The notes: generated from the sequence alone by a model not told the origin. A stretch of DNA of 64,000 nucleotides from CAYLPJ01 sp964385465 (GCA_964385465.1 CAYLPJ010000004.1:1-64000), one strand, 5' to 3'; numbered from the stretch's first letter, positions 18,001 through 22,483 are shown. Numbers and translations are program-made.

Positions 18001-19426
18001 GGCCGGAGGCCACCAGCGGCGGCGTCGCGTCGGTCCCGAAGTAGACGTCGGCGGTCAGCCCGTTCGGCTGCTCGATCTGCCACTGGAGCGGCGCGTCGAG
18101 CGGGGCGTCGGCGCTGCCGTCCGCGGGCGCCGGATTGGTCGGCAGCGACGGGTTGACCTCCACCCCCGCCGGCGTCATGCCCTCGGGAACGAGGCGGTAC
18201 TCGTGGCCGAGCGTGAGGGTCAGGTCGTCGCCGGTGCCGGCCTCGGCGCCGCTGGCGGCGAGCCATTCGGTCACGTCGCCGAAGTCGACGGACTCCATGA
18301 TGATGGTCCAGTCCAACCCGGTGATGCCGCTGACGCAGATGCCGTCGGTGTTTCGGCTGTAGTAGTAGTCGCCGAGGAAGGCGTTGGAGCCTGGGGGGTT
18401 TTCGACGGCCTCGCCTGGATCGTCCGACTGCGAGACGTACGGGTCCGCCCCGCTGCCGACGATGCGGAAGTTCAGCGTGGCGTAGTTGGGGTCGTCCTGG
18501 CTGTTGTCGATGGCGAAGACGAACCCGAACGAGTACTCCTCCGTGTCGGCGTTCTCGTGCAGCCACAGGTTGCTGCGGTAGTACGACAGCGACACGCCCG
18601 AAGGGTGTGCCGAGGAACTGGAGTAGCTGTAGTGCTGCGCCCCCGTCTGGGCCGTCTGAATGGCGGTGATCTGACCGACCGGCTGGAGCTGGGAGACGTC
18701 CCAGTCATAGACGTCCAGCCGCAGCGGCCAGTTGACCTCCTCGACCGCGGCGTTGTCGCCTTCGTTCGTCTCGGCGGCCTGGCCCTGGGCGTCGGTGACC
18801 GCGAAGAGCCAGTAGTCTCCCAAGGCCGCCGAACCGTCCTCGACGGTCACCGTGATCGTGTAGTCCGCCCCGGAAGCCAGGTCGGCCTCGCGGGGCACCT
18901 CGGCGATCAATTCGTCCGTGGCGACCTCCAGCGTCGCATCGAAGGACCGGTAGATGCGATCCACCCAGCCGCCCTCGGTCGTCGCCTCGGCACCGGCGTT
19001 GACGACGCGGATGTCGGCGTCGTAGCTCGTCCCGGCCGGGCGGGCGTCGGGGATGCTGATCTCGGCGACCTGGAGATTGGCCTGGCCCGCGCCGAGCTGC
19101 GGCCGGACGGCCGGGCTTCTGGATGCGCGCACTGCCCCCACCTCGTCCGCGGGCCGGTCGGGCTTTCCCTGGCGCGGCGCGCAGTCGGCCTCGGCCAGTC
19201 CGGTGGCGAAGGCGGAAAAGGTGTACCGCAGGGCGGCGGGGTTTCGCTGGGGAACGGTCAGGGCGATCTCGGCCGCGTCGGCGGCGGCCGGTCCCCCCGC
19301 CAGCGGGACGGCGGGCCCGTCGGCGGCGTCCAGCGGAGCGGCCACGACGTGCAGCAACTCCGCGGTGAGATCATCCTGGCCATCCAACAGCAGACGCGGT
19401 TCGAGCGACTCGAACGAGGGGCGCAT
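1..19426 (-). CDS. Giant LEPR-XLL surface protein, CARDB/Ig-like/Calx-beta modules (3' end outside window)
   Basis: One open frame of 6475 codons runs from an ATG at 19426 (GGAGG Shine-Dalgarno five bases upstream) past position 1. The N-terminus (MRPSFESLEPRLLLDG) matches the LEPR-XLL sorting motif of giant planctomycete surface proteins. Reading N to C I see an early CARDB-like module, an unknown domain (about 18.2-18.7 kb), an FN3-like domain (about 17.9-18.2 kb), two CARDBs, a thrombospondin-C-like domain (residues about 843-1053), Ig-like domains, an L-type-lectin-like domain (about 1523-1723), a choice-of-anchor/DUF642-like sugar-binding domain (about 2507-2677), roughly ten Ig-plus-CARDB units, four Calx-beta repeats, a CARDB with a Cys-bearing insertion, CNA-B-like and NEW3-like domains, and a Gly-rich stretch at the window edge. 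About 16 CARDB-type modules are readable. There is no catalytic motif; adhesion or surface-matrix function is inferred. An RHS-type C-terminus is possible but lies outside the window. Confidence 0.9.
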   Translation of the reverse strand, partial: MRPSFESLEPRLLLDGQDDLTAELLHVVAAPLDAADGPAVPLAGGPAAADAAEIALTVPQRNPAALRYTFSAFATGLAEADCAPRQGKPDRPADEVGAVRASRSPAVRPQLGAGQANLQVAEISIPDARPAGTSYDADIRVVNAGAEATTEGGWVDRIYRSFDATLEVATDELIAEVPREADLASGADYTITVTVEDGSAALGDYWLFAVTDAQGQAAETNEGDNAAVEEVNWPLRLDVYDWDVSQLQPVGQITAIQTAQTGAQHYSYSSSSAHPSGVSLSYYRSNLWLHENADTEEYSFGFVFAIDNSQDDPNYATLNFRIVGSGADPYVSQSDDPGEAVENPPGSNAFLGDYYYSRNTDGICVSGITGLDWTIIMESVDFGDVTEWLAASGAEAGTGDDLTLTLGHEYRLVPEGMTPAGVEVNPSLPTNPAPADGSADAPLDAPLQWQIEQPNGLTADVYFGTDATPPLVASGLTAEAAMSYDPGPLELDTTYHWQVITHGGGDEFPGNVWSFATVSLPDLVVSNPAAPAKVTPGQEFDVSWRTDNAGTETAPAPWYDAFYLSDDAVLDDMDEGPLPIVMGDSWIGEAEQPGDIASGGFDERTATIVLEAAPWITEGPQYLIIHADDYGDVTEGYEANNTVATPIEVTWPDLAMAPDPTDPVTAPGMTLELAWTVTNEGDVPAVYDWNDAVYLSDGEGYYEDVAYESVELPGPLGPGESYVVNAMVEVPDLPAGAYELIFVADDEDWQTETDEGNNAVSVPIDIREPVVVTLADPAGHTSENVSQLTLTLSGEVDGPDARDAATYELTALDAAGHPTGPGLTLSPNYVDGTDEVRLLYVASNQVNLYDWTEWAYSGDQGQWNIEQGGASVKQTENDHPTFFVSDFDFIDRQFTGRIKVETNSDDDFIGLVFGFQPDADAGRPDDYYYLSWKQSNQSISGAYGPAGLKLLKITDSSGYSSSQMHTIMWDGNDAHPNVALLAQNLGPGWGDYVEYDFSVTYQSDGTIDVGIRRTSDQAVVWQTSVVDPDPLGVGKVGFLNHSQANVRYSGLQQAEFLPEGAYRLTATSGRPGLHDDSGIPLDGDNDGLAGGDFVHEFTVDQTAPAVQGVTIGPEGATVDFTDFGGIDPATASDPANYVLMASGGDGVFDNGNDVVVPVTSVDFTLGEAGASTAFVSFGGLLGDELYRLTVDGTNTVTDLAGNPLMGGDYVEELALETGPATVEPDLAPTSDSGASDSDDLTNVVTPTIEVTVNKAGLIELDYDGDATPDDSRLVDAAGTYAFDTVSLAEGANDVDVAFTPAVGDSAADTLTVTLDTRAPSVLPGPTPVQAPVAERQVVFSEAMDADSVVVGEVTLTDPSGAPVTVHAADGADATYTLTFDYLTEAGTHTLSFGAGVTDPAGNPVAGPDGESFAVEPDLTGPWVVSHAPDGTVAEVVDRVTVTFNEPMLAASFDGSDVTMTTPAGPVDPADITIVALDDLTFEVHFPPQSGDGDYLLQVGPNITDVSGNPMSLGLVDDQPFDAEPATWSFLGDAFYHGDGFARLTPVGGYLAGAAFYGEGQTPAPFVVSFDFRMSNGAGLGGGADGICFVVGDQAGWGSAGGGIGYAGFTGTSFAVEFDSFDNGEGSNRHMAIDWNGSFRDGLAGTKVHLDQWYVGAGWFHATARFDGTSGLEVTLEQPNGSVATLAYDLPSEAIPPQYNFGFTAATGAGYADHDVDNVRIYLLGGGPGGDVYEAAFAIDLTGPTVTDAQPAGELPGPVDHVELTFDEPVDEATLPASVAVVGPRGPVAVTGIVPLGNNAYRLGFDPVADAGVYDVTVSTEATDVLGNPLAETFVHSFEIALPDLVLTPAPTPAAAAPGQTLGLDWTVLNDSVALAEADWIDSVYLSTDAFHDAGDDLLGSVPVDAETPLPGGADYARSLDVVMPDVPAGRYHLLFLADEGNAQPETAEDNLVAVPIEIRPGRTILAVDPITPTGEPLPGVTLTLSGAVDPAAANDPAAYELRDLGADRQAGGGDDTAIALTPTYIAGGTEIALAFDAGSLGDGAYQLAVRSGDPGLRDADGVPLDGDADGLAGDDFVTPLIVDETPPAVTDTAIAPDAVTVTFFDAVGLDVASAEDLANYGLLASGGDGLFGDARDVAIPIASATYADLGAGAASVVLGFAETLPDDLYRLTVDGTATVTDAVGNALAGGDHVADLPLVTAAATVAVDLQPGSDSGVSDSDDLTNATAPVFDVAVNKAGLIEMDYDGDGTADDSLHAPAAGTFAMTGAGLNEGGNAVAAAFTPGAGAAASGVLNVTLDTRGPEFLAGAGEQQAPSGSRVVMFSESVDPATIGVAGASVTGPESPGVVDVVGAGALYTVVFDAIVTPGLYTLAVADVADLAGNVTAETTDDFQLLADETAPHVTAFEPVGAVAEDVSLLRVTFSEPMDPSSFSGADVVVDGPGGVVDTAAIAVTPVYGAVLDGVSRPGLATEFEVAIPVQSLEGGYDVAIGPEVTDLSGNLMSGGHAVGENLIANAGFDSPDVGGDFATYKSAPAGFQWSIGGSGANVDLINYLWQGTSGAVNPDGYDQSLDIDNDSVVSQTFSTVVGGRYRLEFDYARNASAGSATGYVAVSGASALLDRTLVHDVPASYGSMNWLTFSGTFVADAAVTTLAVTGDWSNGSYGFALDNVRVYSLDTGGVFRTTFAIDKSGPVVEVMDPDATASGTVDHVDVTFDEAIDPATFPASAAHVDFGGTDVPVASVSQLAGNTYRIGFAGQSAIGTYTVTIDAVVEDVLGNAMGAPFVGTFAVDQPDLVVDLVTPSATSATFGETVQLGWLGRNAGAVGFSDSWNDRIVLSENGTFGDADDRLLGELPVSQGLAAGQTYSPASVDVDLPVDPAIPVGTRTWYLFVQADGGGDVIETDDANNAVSPGVAISLTQPSGPKVSTFQPGDEPGVVRYADVTFDSPIDATSFSPEDVTLTGPGGTLAVTSVEPRGGNTFRMHFAAATAAGLYSVEIGPDVTSPLGHPMNQDGDATINGEDPGDVYTAQFTIDLPDLVASGVSASAGSAHFGDAITLNWTVGNDGAAAAVGSWTDRVWFSAGDATLEPGSDVLLGDFSAAAYAPLSPTQSYTRLSVPVTLPSAEGLAGGTYYLLVQADGAGEHAELDEANNVSATTAIELSQHSGPQVTSLAAVSDGGVVEALDVTFNLAIDADTFTVADVVVTDPTGATVGLAGVEALDDATFRLHLPAPVLAGEYAVRIGPDVRDVAGSPMNQNGDGLNGEPGSAPAGDAFADTVRIDLPDLTVTDVSRSASAAWWGEAVDITFRVENAATGVRADGPWYDRIWLADAETLDAAATALELISTSAAAWSPLAPLGAYERTLTLQLPAAAHGLPDGQYYFLAETDSTGAVAEADETAADNTAASAGLDITTRGGPVVTDLLPRHDGHVVDYVDVVFDRNMDHTTFTAADASVTDATGASVPVVGVNVVSPSTFRVRFASPAVEGTYGVVVGPGVLDVPGNAMNQNAAAPNGEPGAAPAGDAFSGSFVVDLPDLLAESVAPAETAASWGESLTVGWVGRNAATDVTAAGAWSDRVILADATTEGSATVWMELATRPASGVSPLAPGADYPASQTVTLPAPGTLADGTYYLLVEADLADAVAESDEGNNAAAGPAMTLTTLPAPQVTGVAAGPSAEVPAWIDVTFSRAMNPATFSADDAAVMGPSAVTVHGTEQLGPASFRVHISRPTAAGGYGVAVGPDVADTFGNSMAAPHVANVVVSLPDLTVADVSPVEGAAHFGESIELSWTVDNATGVGTVGSWSDRIYLSADATLDAGDTPVLLAPAASYLPLAAGGSYAATASVPIPVTGGLADGAYHLIVAADASDAEPEADEGNNVAASVATLLLTRLPGPAVTAMTPSDAPGILTHVDVTFDTPVRPESFGLTDVSLTDPDGSPLAVTDIEPLDDTDTRLRIHFSETAAAGLHTITVGPDITDELGNAMNQDGALPNGQPGDAFTADFQIDMPDLVVASASAHPVGGSSAWWGETFDVDFIVENAGGAMVQGYWPEIVWLSTDADFDRDVDEAYAILTGQMAPADATQSDFFLAWRCACDTTNAEPVEPGQTYAGSIAVTLPNDPAEWADGTYWLFLETDGADRMPEADEGNNTWSVALTISTLPGPMVTDMAPSVEDRVVDYADLTFNRELDAGTFAPGDVGVSGPGGAVAVTGVTPLGGNVYRVRFDPPRQAGLYDLTVGPDVRDTLGNPMNQNAAAPNGEPGDAFTGTFEVVLPDLAADSVSADRTEMHFGEGFSLTWRVTNVGTVGAPGGWSDRVWLSTDAALDGGDMLLGAVSSASGTLGSGADYAAGDSLTLPNDPGQLAAGTYYLLVEANGDLGVGETTRANNVAASAELTLSYLSGPKVSQMIPAAVGRVVNFVDVVFDKAIDPATLDGSDAVVTGPTGVVPITGVTHVTGDRYRFTFLEPVGEGTYTVTVGPDVRDALGNRMNQNGLMPNGEATDAFVGALAVGLPDLVPDAVLPATTTLWWGDDVDLTFLVTNIGGLAATGSWADRVWLSADMVLDKSPGVDRNLATFSASAQNPLAGGASYSPAVTFTLPTEADAPGDGGYFLIVEADTAGTLPEAVDVNNTAVSGQVSIASLPGPVVQAAALPGGSAVPTYLDVTFDRRIHAASLTVDDVTITGPDSAVAVTSVTPRGGNVWRIAFTPPAAEGTYTLRLGPSVTDALGNRMNGNGVLPNGETGTGGDAFEMAFDVSLPDLSPTALEPARTSFFFGESFGLSWVVENLGGSAAAGAWADRVWLSADETLDGNDVALLSAPSVLYEPVAPGGAETASATVTLPIDTALPDGTYHVLVDVNADGRLTESDGDNNTLASGPLTIETLKGPKVVSMVPSGHVETGIEAVELAFNVAVDPTTFAAGDVAVRDSADVQVSVASVEYVSGFTYRVAFDTLARPDTYTVSVGPDVRDVLGNRMNQDGDDTNGEDPDDAFVGELVVHLPDLVVDSVAPLGTGPLVFGEQATLRWTVRNADPVATAAGPWTDRVWLSTDAVLDAADIGLAVEAGPDILAPTGQYTTDVNVTLPLTHDLAAGTYYLLASTDDGDGVLEADEANNLAGSAPFAVVFPALPDVTAGDIALSVSTVDDNGDPIEIDPTTLPPGTEVDIAWTVRNDGTAAMVGTWQDTVYLSDDFVAGDADDLPIGTFDYTGTLAVGEQITRMQTVTIPATGFAGEAWVVVGTDSGGDHFEANDENNAALTPDSRLVPITLTMTAEAEGADENGSPVRFKVTRRGDVSTPLTVFLETVDGEGQATDGTEVSVPVDVTIPAGQATADFYATPLADGTVDGNQTVFLVGRYDPVDDDPFNTDADGDPVGDARTTDVVPLEVRDVDEPSMTLTVPVDQMLEGDVVTATIALDPIPEFDTTVELWVSAGGQLDMPDSVTVLGGDATVTFDITAVQDAYIEAFQTVRVLADTTSHDQDTVDIDVIDDDATAANALVVTLDAPAVSESAAYTKVRGTVTRNGPTDRKQWVDLASSDDTAAAVQPAVLIPVGEESARFTLYVVDDLFVDGTQTTTITATPYDTATGEKIHAVAGEAVLSVLDDDASYLAVEFASPIVSEAAGAGATRGTVTRHAGDLSGPLVVTLSSSDPGEADVPETVTIPADEASVEFDIDTFADGESDGTQPVSIRAEADGMEDGSAFLYVTDVNLPDLVVEDVTAPTSGYTDQDVQISYRVRNAGVADADAMWVERIYACPRSSIEEAPAFPGGTSTWQPGGGESDGGGDGDDGYCPKCGDAAAVASALARVAANCTDLASGTADVDAILLRELDRIAPLPTGELGHYDRTVTVSLPDEVGDYYLIVVVDQANNVPELDDDNNATATVEAVSVQAAYTATVVPDRREAASGDSIVLTGVANRAADGLRAPNVPVEIRILHGGTRRTLLAVTDDLGRYEVTFDSLAGEGGHYELVAAHPGDPADVVQETFTLLGWEASEQYVAHRVIEGASAGGQVTLRNLSVIPLTNLTATVEGAPSNVNVQADLSSATLDGEGTVALDYTIETLDRSTPEPELSIRITCDEGLSITLPVYVQVVAPTPKLSGPGSIRTGMQRGSQRTHEFEITNNGTAETGELSVLLPPDVAWMQVASGATMPSLAPGESTTVSLLLSPDADLPPGPYTGSVVVRAAGGTSLSVRYTIRNVSTETGDLAVHVVDEATYYGDGTGVADATVVLRDVFTGRAVAQTRTAGDGMAVFDNVTEATYYLEVSAIQHDTYRKDITIVPGDELEEEIFLRSKYVEYNWTVEEIEIEDRYDITLETVFETNVPAPVVTVEPSLIDLQALSENYTKDTFTVNMTLTNHGLIAAEDVKANVPEHPLWEVTPLVETIDRLAAKSSVTVPVTFTRIAPDGTAAQAEAVAAAEAAATDMMAEATGTRVPCTISISWEWRLICGPFGAYYNVPVPVVNIHGDCFGGSGGGYGGGGGGGGFWGGWGG
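2345..3690 (-). repeat. Four Calx-beta-type repeats in the giant protein
   Basis: Four consecutive modules of about 100-130 residues have the Calx-beta pattern: SEsxxxxxxxVTR, then VTIPxGxxSAxFxV, then DG.QxVxIxA, ending in DDD or DVDEP. They separate the CARDB-rich part from the last CARDB module. In this family Calx-beta domains usually bind calcium and act as extracellular spacers; that role is inferred here. Confidence 0.75.
4532..11093 (-). repeat. Tandem Ig-like + CARDB protein repeats
   Basis: Ten anchor points encoding variants of GNxMNQNG, the end of the Ig-like module, fall at 4532, 5261, 5987, 6701, 7493, 8186, 8921, 9671, 10403 and 11093. The spacings are 243, 242, 238, 264, 231, 245, 250, 244 and 230 codons, all in frame. 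Each unit has an Ig-like half (GPxV, VDVTFD, DPATF, VTVGPDVxD) and a CARDB half (WGE..LxWxVxN, WxDRVWLS, LADGTYYLLVEAD, EADExNN). Short stretches are also nearly identical at DNA level, for example the segment encoding DRVWLS. Confidence 0.88.
11395..11905 (-). other. Choice-of-anchor/DUF642-like sugar-binding domain in the giant protein
   Basis: Residues about 2507-2677 start with NLIANAGFDSPDV and end with GFALDNVRVYSL. This is the usual outline of galactose-binding-like domains (N-G-F/S-x-E/D-x-P ... W ... SQTFxT..GxxYxLxFDYA ... LDNVxV). The domain interrupts the otherwise regular Ig/CARDB array. Confidence 0.65.
14255..14856 (-). other. L-type lectin-like domain within the giant protein
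   Basis: About 200 residues (1523-1723 of the protein) run from ATWSFLGDAFYHGDG to DVDNVRIYLLGGG. The central segments FDFRMSNG, GADGICFVVGDQ, GIGYAGF and FAVEFDSFDN follow the legume/L-type lectin pattern, in which ADG and the EFDSFDN-type segment carry the metal- and sugar-binding residues. A carbohydrate-binding role is inferred from the fold. Confidence 0.75.
16265..16895 (-). other. Thrombospondin C-terminal-like domain within the giant protein
   Basis: Residues about 843-1053 begin at YDWTEWAYSGDQGQWN. They contain DDDFIGLVFGFQ, YYYLSWKQSNQS, GPAGLKLLKI, MHTIMWDG, GPGWGDYVEYDFSVTYQSDG and IDVGIRR. This series matches the thrombospondin C-terminal domain pattern (FGYQ ... MWKQ ... WHTGNT ... 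GWKDxTxYRW ... IRV). The domain is a calcium-binding beta sandwich in eukaryotic thrombospondins. Confidence 0.75.
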
Positions 19427-19795
19427 CCTTGCCTCCTTTGCTGCCTTTGCCACACGGCGCCCAGCGCAACACCCCGCGTGATATGAGCGGAGCATGCGCG
19501 TCCTTGGAAACGCTTTACGTCTGGACCCCGACCTGCCACATGGGCGCAGCCGGTTCGACGCGAGCGGCATCGCCTCCGTGCCGGGCCTCACAACCTCGGC
19601 AGCAAAGCAAGCGAAAACACCCAGCCCCCCTTGCTGGTGAGCACCCATGAGTATATGCCCGAAGCAAAAGTTGTCAAGCAAATGAAGATTACCTAACAGG
19701 CTGAAAGCGGCCCGCGCGATCCGCTCGGGGAACCCTACACGCCTGGCCGGGAAAAGCCGTACAATGCATCGAGACGCAGTTCCAGGAGCTCCCGC
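19427..19795. other. Divergent intergenic region, 369 bp
   Basis: This lies between the divergent giant-protein and M60-like genes. It holds the minus-strand promoter at 19650-19677, an imperfect hairpin in the presumed leader at about 19619-19642 (CACCCAGC pairing with GCTGGTG with one bulged base), and a TACAAT -10-like box at 19760-19765 for the plus-strand gene without a convincing -35. The stretch 19641-19700 is clearly more AT-rich than the genes. I see no tRNA, known riboswitch or credible protein gene in it. Confidence 0.6.
19650..19677 (-). promoter_or_regulatory. Sigma70-type promoter for the giant surface protein
   Basis: On the minus strand a perfect TTGACA (19677-19672) is followed by 16 bases and then TATACT (19655-19650). 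It lies in a locally AT-rich stretch. Transcription from here would give a leader of about 215 bases before the ATG at 19426. The match is seen directly; its activity is inferred. Confidence 0.65.
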
Positions 19796-22018
19796 ATGAC
19801 CAGTATCCGAATCGCAGCCGCCATACTCGGTTGCCTGCCCGCCGCGGCGCCCGACCGCGGCACCGCGGCTGAGGACATGGCCGCCCTGACCGACGGGGTC
19901 CGCACGATCGCCGCCCCCGGCGTCCCTGGCCCCCTGTGCGTCTTCGGGGACCGGGCGTTCGTGGTCCTCGCCGCCGACCATGCCGGGCACCCCGCCGCGG
20001 TCGTGGCGGCAACGCGAACCGGAAAGGGCCGAGCCGTCGCCTTCGGACACGACGGGTACGTCACCGCCGGCGGGCTCGAGGTCGGCCAGACCGCTCGCAT
20101 GATCGCCAACGCCGCCCGCTGGGCCGGGGGCGCCGACGGGCCGCGCCGCACGCGGTTTCGGGCAGCCGTCGGGCGCGACGCCGCCCTCGCCGACGCCCTC
20201 GCCGGCCAGGGCCTTCACGTCGTCCGCTTCCCGCGCGGCGGACTCGCCGACGCGCTCGACGCCGCCGACGTGCTCTGCATCCCCATTGCACGCATCACCC
20301 GGGACGAGGACCAGCGGGCGGTCCGCCGGTTCCTCGAAGGCGGCGGCGGGCTGGTCGCCTTCGGCCTCGGCTGGGGGTGGAAGCAGCTCAACCCCGGGCG
20401 CGACCTGCCGACCGAGCACCCGGGCAACCGCGTCCTGGCCGAGGGGGGGATCGTGTGGGCGGACGGCACGCTGCGGCGGACATGCGACGAGGGCTTCGCC
20501 GTGGCGCCGCCCGATCCGCTCGCCCACGCCGGGCGGGCGCTGGACACCGTCTCCTCCGCGGACGAACGGCCCGGCGACGAGGGCGCTGCCGCCGCCACGC
20601 TCGCCCTGGCCCTGCGGGCCGTGCCCCCTGCGGACACGCTCCTGCTGCCCCGCGTCCGGGCCCTCGCCCGCCGCGTCGGCCGGGAGCCCATCCCCACGCC
20701 GAAGACGCCCATCCGCGCCGACGACCCCATCGCCCGCGTGCTGCTGACCTGGCGGGACGTGCAAAGCCGCCAAGCCGCACCGGAGGCCGTCCTCGCCCAT
20801 CCCGCCGCCGCGACCTTCCCCGGTGCCGTCCGCCCCGATGCGCCGCGCGTCGCCCGGGCCGTCGCCGTGGACGCCGCCCGACCGGGCTGGCACAGCACCG
20901 GGCTCTACGCGGCGCCCGGGGAGGTCGTCACCGCCGCCATACCCGGCGACCGCGCCGATGGGCGGCTGGGCCTGCGGATCGGCGCCCACGCCGACCGCCT
21001 GTGGCACAAGAAGGCCTGGCGGCGCTGCCCGGACATCTGTCGGCAAGTGCGGCTGACCGAGCCGACGACGCGCCTGGCCAGCCCGTTCGGCGGGCTGATC
21101 TACGTCACCGTCGACCATCGGGCAAAGCCCGGCCGCGTGGAGGTCCGGCTCGCCGGCGGGGCCGAGGCCCCGCTGTTCCGGCTGGGCCGGACCACCGGCG
21201 AGCAGTGGTGGAGCATCCGCGGCCGACCGGCCCCCTGGGCGGAGCTGGCCGGGCGAAACGTCATCCTGACCGTCCCGTCGCGCCACGTCCGCGCGCTGGA
21301 CGACCCCGCCGCGCTGATGACCTTCTGGGACCGCGTGGTGGACGCCTGTGCCGACCTCGCCGCCCGGCCGAGGGGGCGGGAGCGGCCCGAGCGGATCGTC
21401 GCCGACGAGCAGATCGCCGCCGGCTACATGCACTCGGGCTACCCGGTGATGGCCCACCTCGACGCCGCCGAACGGATGGTGGACCTCGACCGCCTGCGGA
21501 CCCGCGGCGACTGGGGGCTCTTCCACGAGTTGGGGCACAACCACCAGTCCGCCGACTGGACCTTCGCCGGCACGATCGAGGTGACGGTCAACCTCTTCAC
21601 CGTCTACGTGCTCGAGACCGTCTGCGAACCGGGCGCCCCGCTGCACGGCGCCCTCCGCGGCGACCGCCCGGCCAAGGCCCTGGCGAAGTACACCGCCGGC
21701 GGGCGGCGGTTCGCCGACTGGAAGGCCCGCCCCTTCCTCGCCTTACGGATGTACCTCCAACTCAAGGACGCCTTCGGGTGGGAGACCTTCCGGAAGGTCT
21801 TCGCCGAGTACCGCGACCTGCCCCGCGACCAGCGGCCCGGCACCGACGCCGCCAAACGCGACCAGTGGCTCATCCGCTTCAGCCGGGCCGCCGGGCGGGA
21901 CCTCGGGCCCTTCTTCGCCGCCTGGGGCGTGCCCGTCAGCGACGCCGCCCGCGACGCCGTCGCCGACCTGCCGGGCTGGATGCCCGAGGGCTTCGGCCCC
22001 CCCGATGCCGGTCAGTAA
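19796..22018 (+). CDS. Secreted TCAF/M60-like zinc metallopeptidase
   Basis: This 740-aa protein has a probable signal peptide (first ~25 residues, Ala-rich core ending near GTAA). The N-terminal part contains LCVFGDRAFVV and RTGKGRAVAFGHDGYV, resembling the GATase-like N-terminal domain of TCAF/FAM115 proteins. The C-terminal half carries HELGHNHQ with H577, E578 and H581 as zinc and catalytic residues, and E595 in GTIEVTVNLF as the likely third ligand, matching the M60 gluzincin motif HEXXHX(8-24)E. Characterised M60 peptidases cleave mucin-type O-glycoproteins, so a glycoprotein substrate is inferred. AGGAG precedes the ATG by about seven bases. It is divergent from the giant gene, and its last bases overlap the convergent slyX-like gene by 7 bp. 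Confidence 0.85.
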   Translation: MTSIRIAAAILGCLPAAAPDRGTAAEDMAALTDGVRTIAAPGVPGPLCVFGDRAFVVLAADHAGHPAAVVAATRTGKGRAVAFGHDGYVTAGGLEVGQTARMIANAARWAGGADGPRRTRFRAAVGRDAALADALAGQGLHVVRFPRGGLADALDAADVLCIPIARITRDEDQRAVRRFLEGGGGLVAFGLGWGWKQLNPGRDLPTEHPGNRVLAEGGIVWADGTLRRTCDEGFAVAPPDPLAHAGRALDTVSSADERPGDEGAAAATLALALRAVPPADTLLLPRVRALARRVGREPIPTPKTPIRADDPIARVLLTWRDVQSRQAAPEAVLAHPAAATFPGAVRPDAPRVARAVAVDAARPGWHSTGLYAAPGEVVTAAIPGDRADGRLGLRIGAHADRLWHKKAWRRCPDICRQVRLTEPTTRLASPFGGLIYVTVDHRAKPGRVEVRLAGGAEAPLFRLGRTTGEQWWSIRGRPAPWAELAGRNVILTVPSRHVRALDDPAALMTFWDRVVDACADLAARPRGRERPERIVADEQIAAGYMHSGYPVMAHLDAAERMVDLDRLRTRGDWGLFHELGHNHQSADWTFAGTIEVTVNLFTVYVLETVCEPGAPLHGALRGDRPAKALAKYTAGGRRFADWKARPFLALRMYLQLKDAFGWETFRKVFAEYRDLPRDQRPGTDAAKRDQWLIRFSRAAGRDLGPFFAAWGVPVSDAARDAVADLPGWMPEGFGPPDAGQ

Positions 22019-22200
22019 TGCGGGCGGTTGGCCTCGTCGGCGTCGTCCTCGATCTCCCCGGTGTGACGGCGGACGTCCCGCATCTCGTTGCGGAGCTCGA
22101 CCAGCCGGAAGTTGATCTCGTCCACCGATTTCGAAAGCCTTGCGACGCCGTCCTCCAGGAAGGCGACCTTCTCTTCGAGGGCGATCACGCGGTCGTTCAT
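22012..22200 (-). CDS. slyX: SlyX family protein
   Basis: This 62-aa protein is predicted to be almost entirely coiled coil: MNDRVIALEEKVAFLEDG, then heptads through SVDEINFRLVELRNEM, ending in RPHY. The early LEEKVAFLED segment (E. coli: ERLAFQE) and the terminal PHY tail are the SlyX hallmarks, and the length fits (E. coli about 72 aa). I chose the ATG at 22200, with AAAGGA nine bases upstream, over the in-frame ATG at 22251, because the family begins close to this residue. The cellular role of SlyX is not established. It is convergent with the M60-like gene. Confidence 0.8.
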   Translation of the reverse strand: MNDRVIALEEKVAFLEDGVARLSKSVDEINFRLVELRNEMRDVRRHTGEIEDDADEANRPHY

Positions 22201-22483
22201 GATCTGCGGTCCTTTCTCCCCCTCGCCCATCATTGTAACAGCCGGGCACACGTGTCACTTCTGTCCACCCTCCCACACGTGGACACACACGGTCGTATTT
22301 ATCCATAAAGTATTTCTTTAACACGTCTTAGATATGAAATCGTTTTGTCCGGCCCCCGGGTAGGGTGTCCAGAGTAGGTACCTGTGGGGCGACTCCCTCA
22401 TCCTGGCCGGGGCGGGGTTTTCGGGGTGGAAACTCACCGGCCCGGACGGTACGTTCAGGGACGGTGCGGCAGGAGCGGCAGCG
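22201..22483. promoter_or_regulatory. Divergent regulatory region between slyX-like and GAF-HlyD genes
   Basis: This 283-bp region is AT-rich in its middle (about 22290-22345). It contains a 7-bp inverted repeat TGTCCAC / GTGGACA with a 10-base loop at 22262-22285, and a minus-strand TACAAT at 22237-22232 upstream of the slyX-like gene. No good -35 partner was found for either direction. The inverted repeat is a candidate operator; no protein is assigned to it. Confidence 0.4.

Noticed and set aside
80..19486. Three very long plus-strand open frames (80-5113, 5441-11512, 11555-19486)
   Set aside because: They are antisense to the giant minus-strand gene. Their translations are low-complexity and rich in Arg, Gly, Val and Asp with no domain pattern, while the minus frame gives clear CARDB, Ig-like and lectin modules. 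High third-position GC explains the lack of stops.
19429..19650. Plus-strand ORF of 73 codons in the divergent spacer
   Set aside because: It lies in the leader of the giant gene, overlaps its start, has no Shine-Dalgarno and a random-looking product.
19427..19650. Riboswitch in the giant-gene leader
   Set aside because: Only a short imperfect hairpin is visible and no conserved riboswitch core could be recognised.
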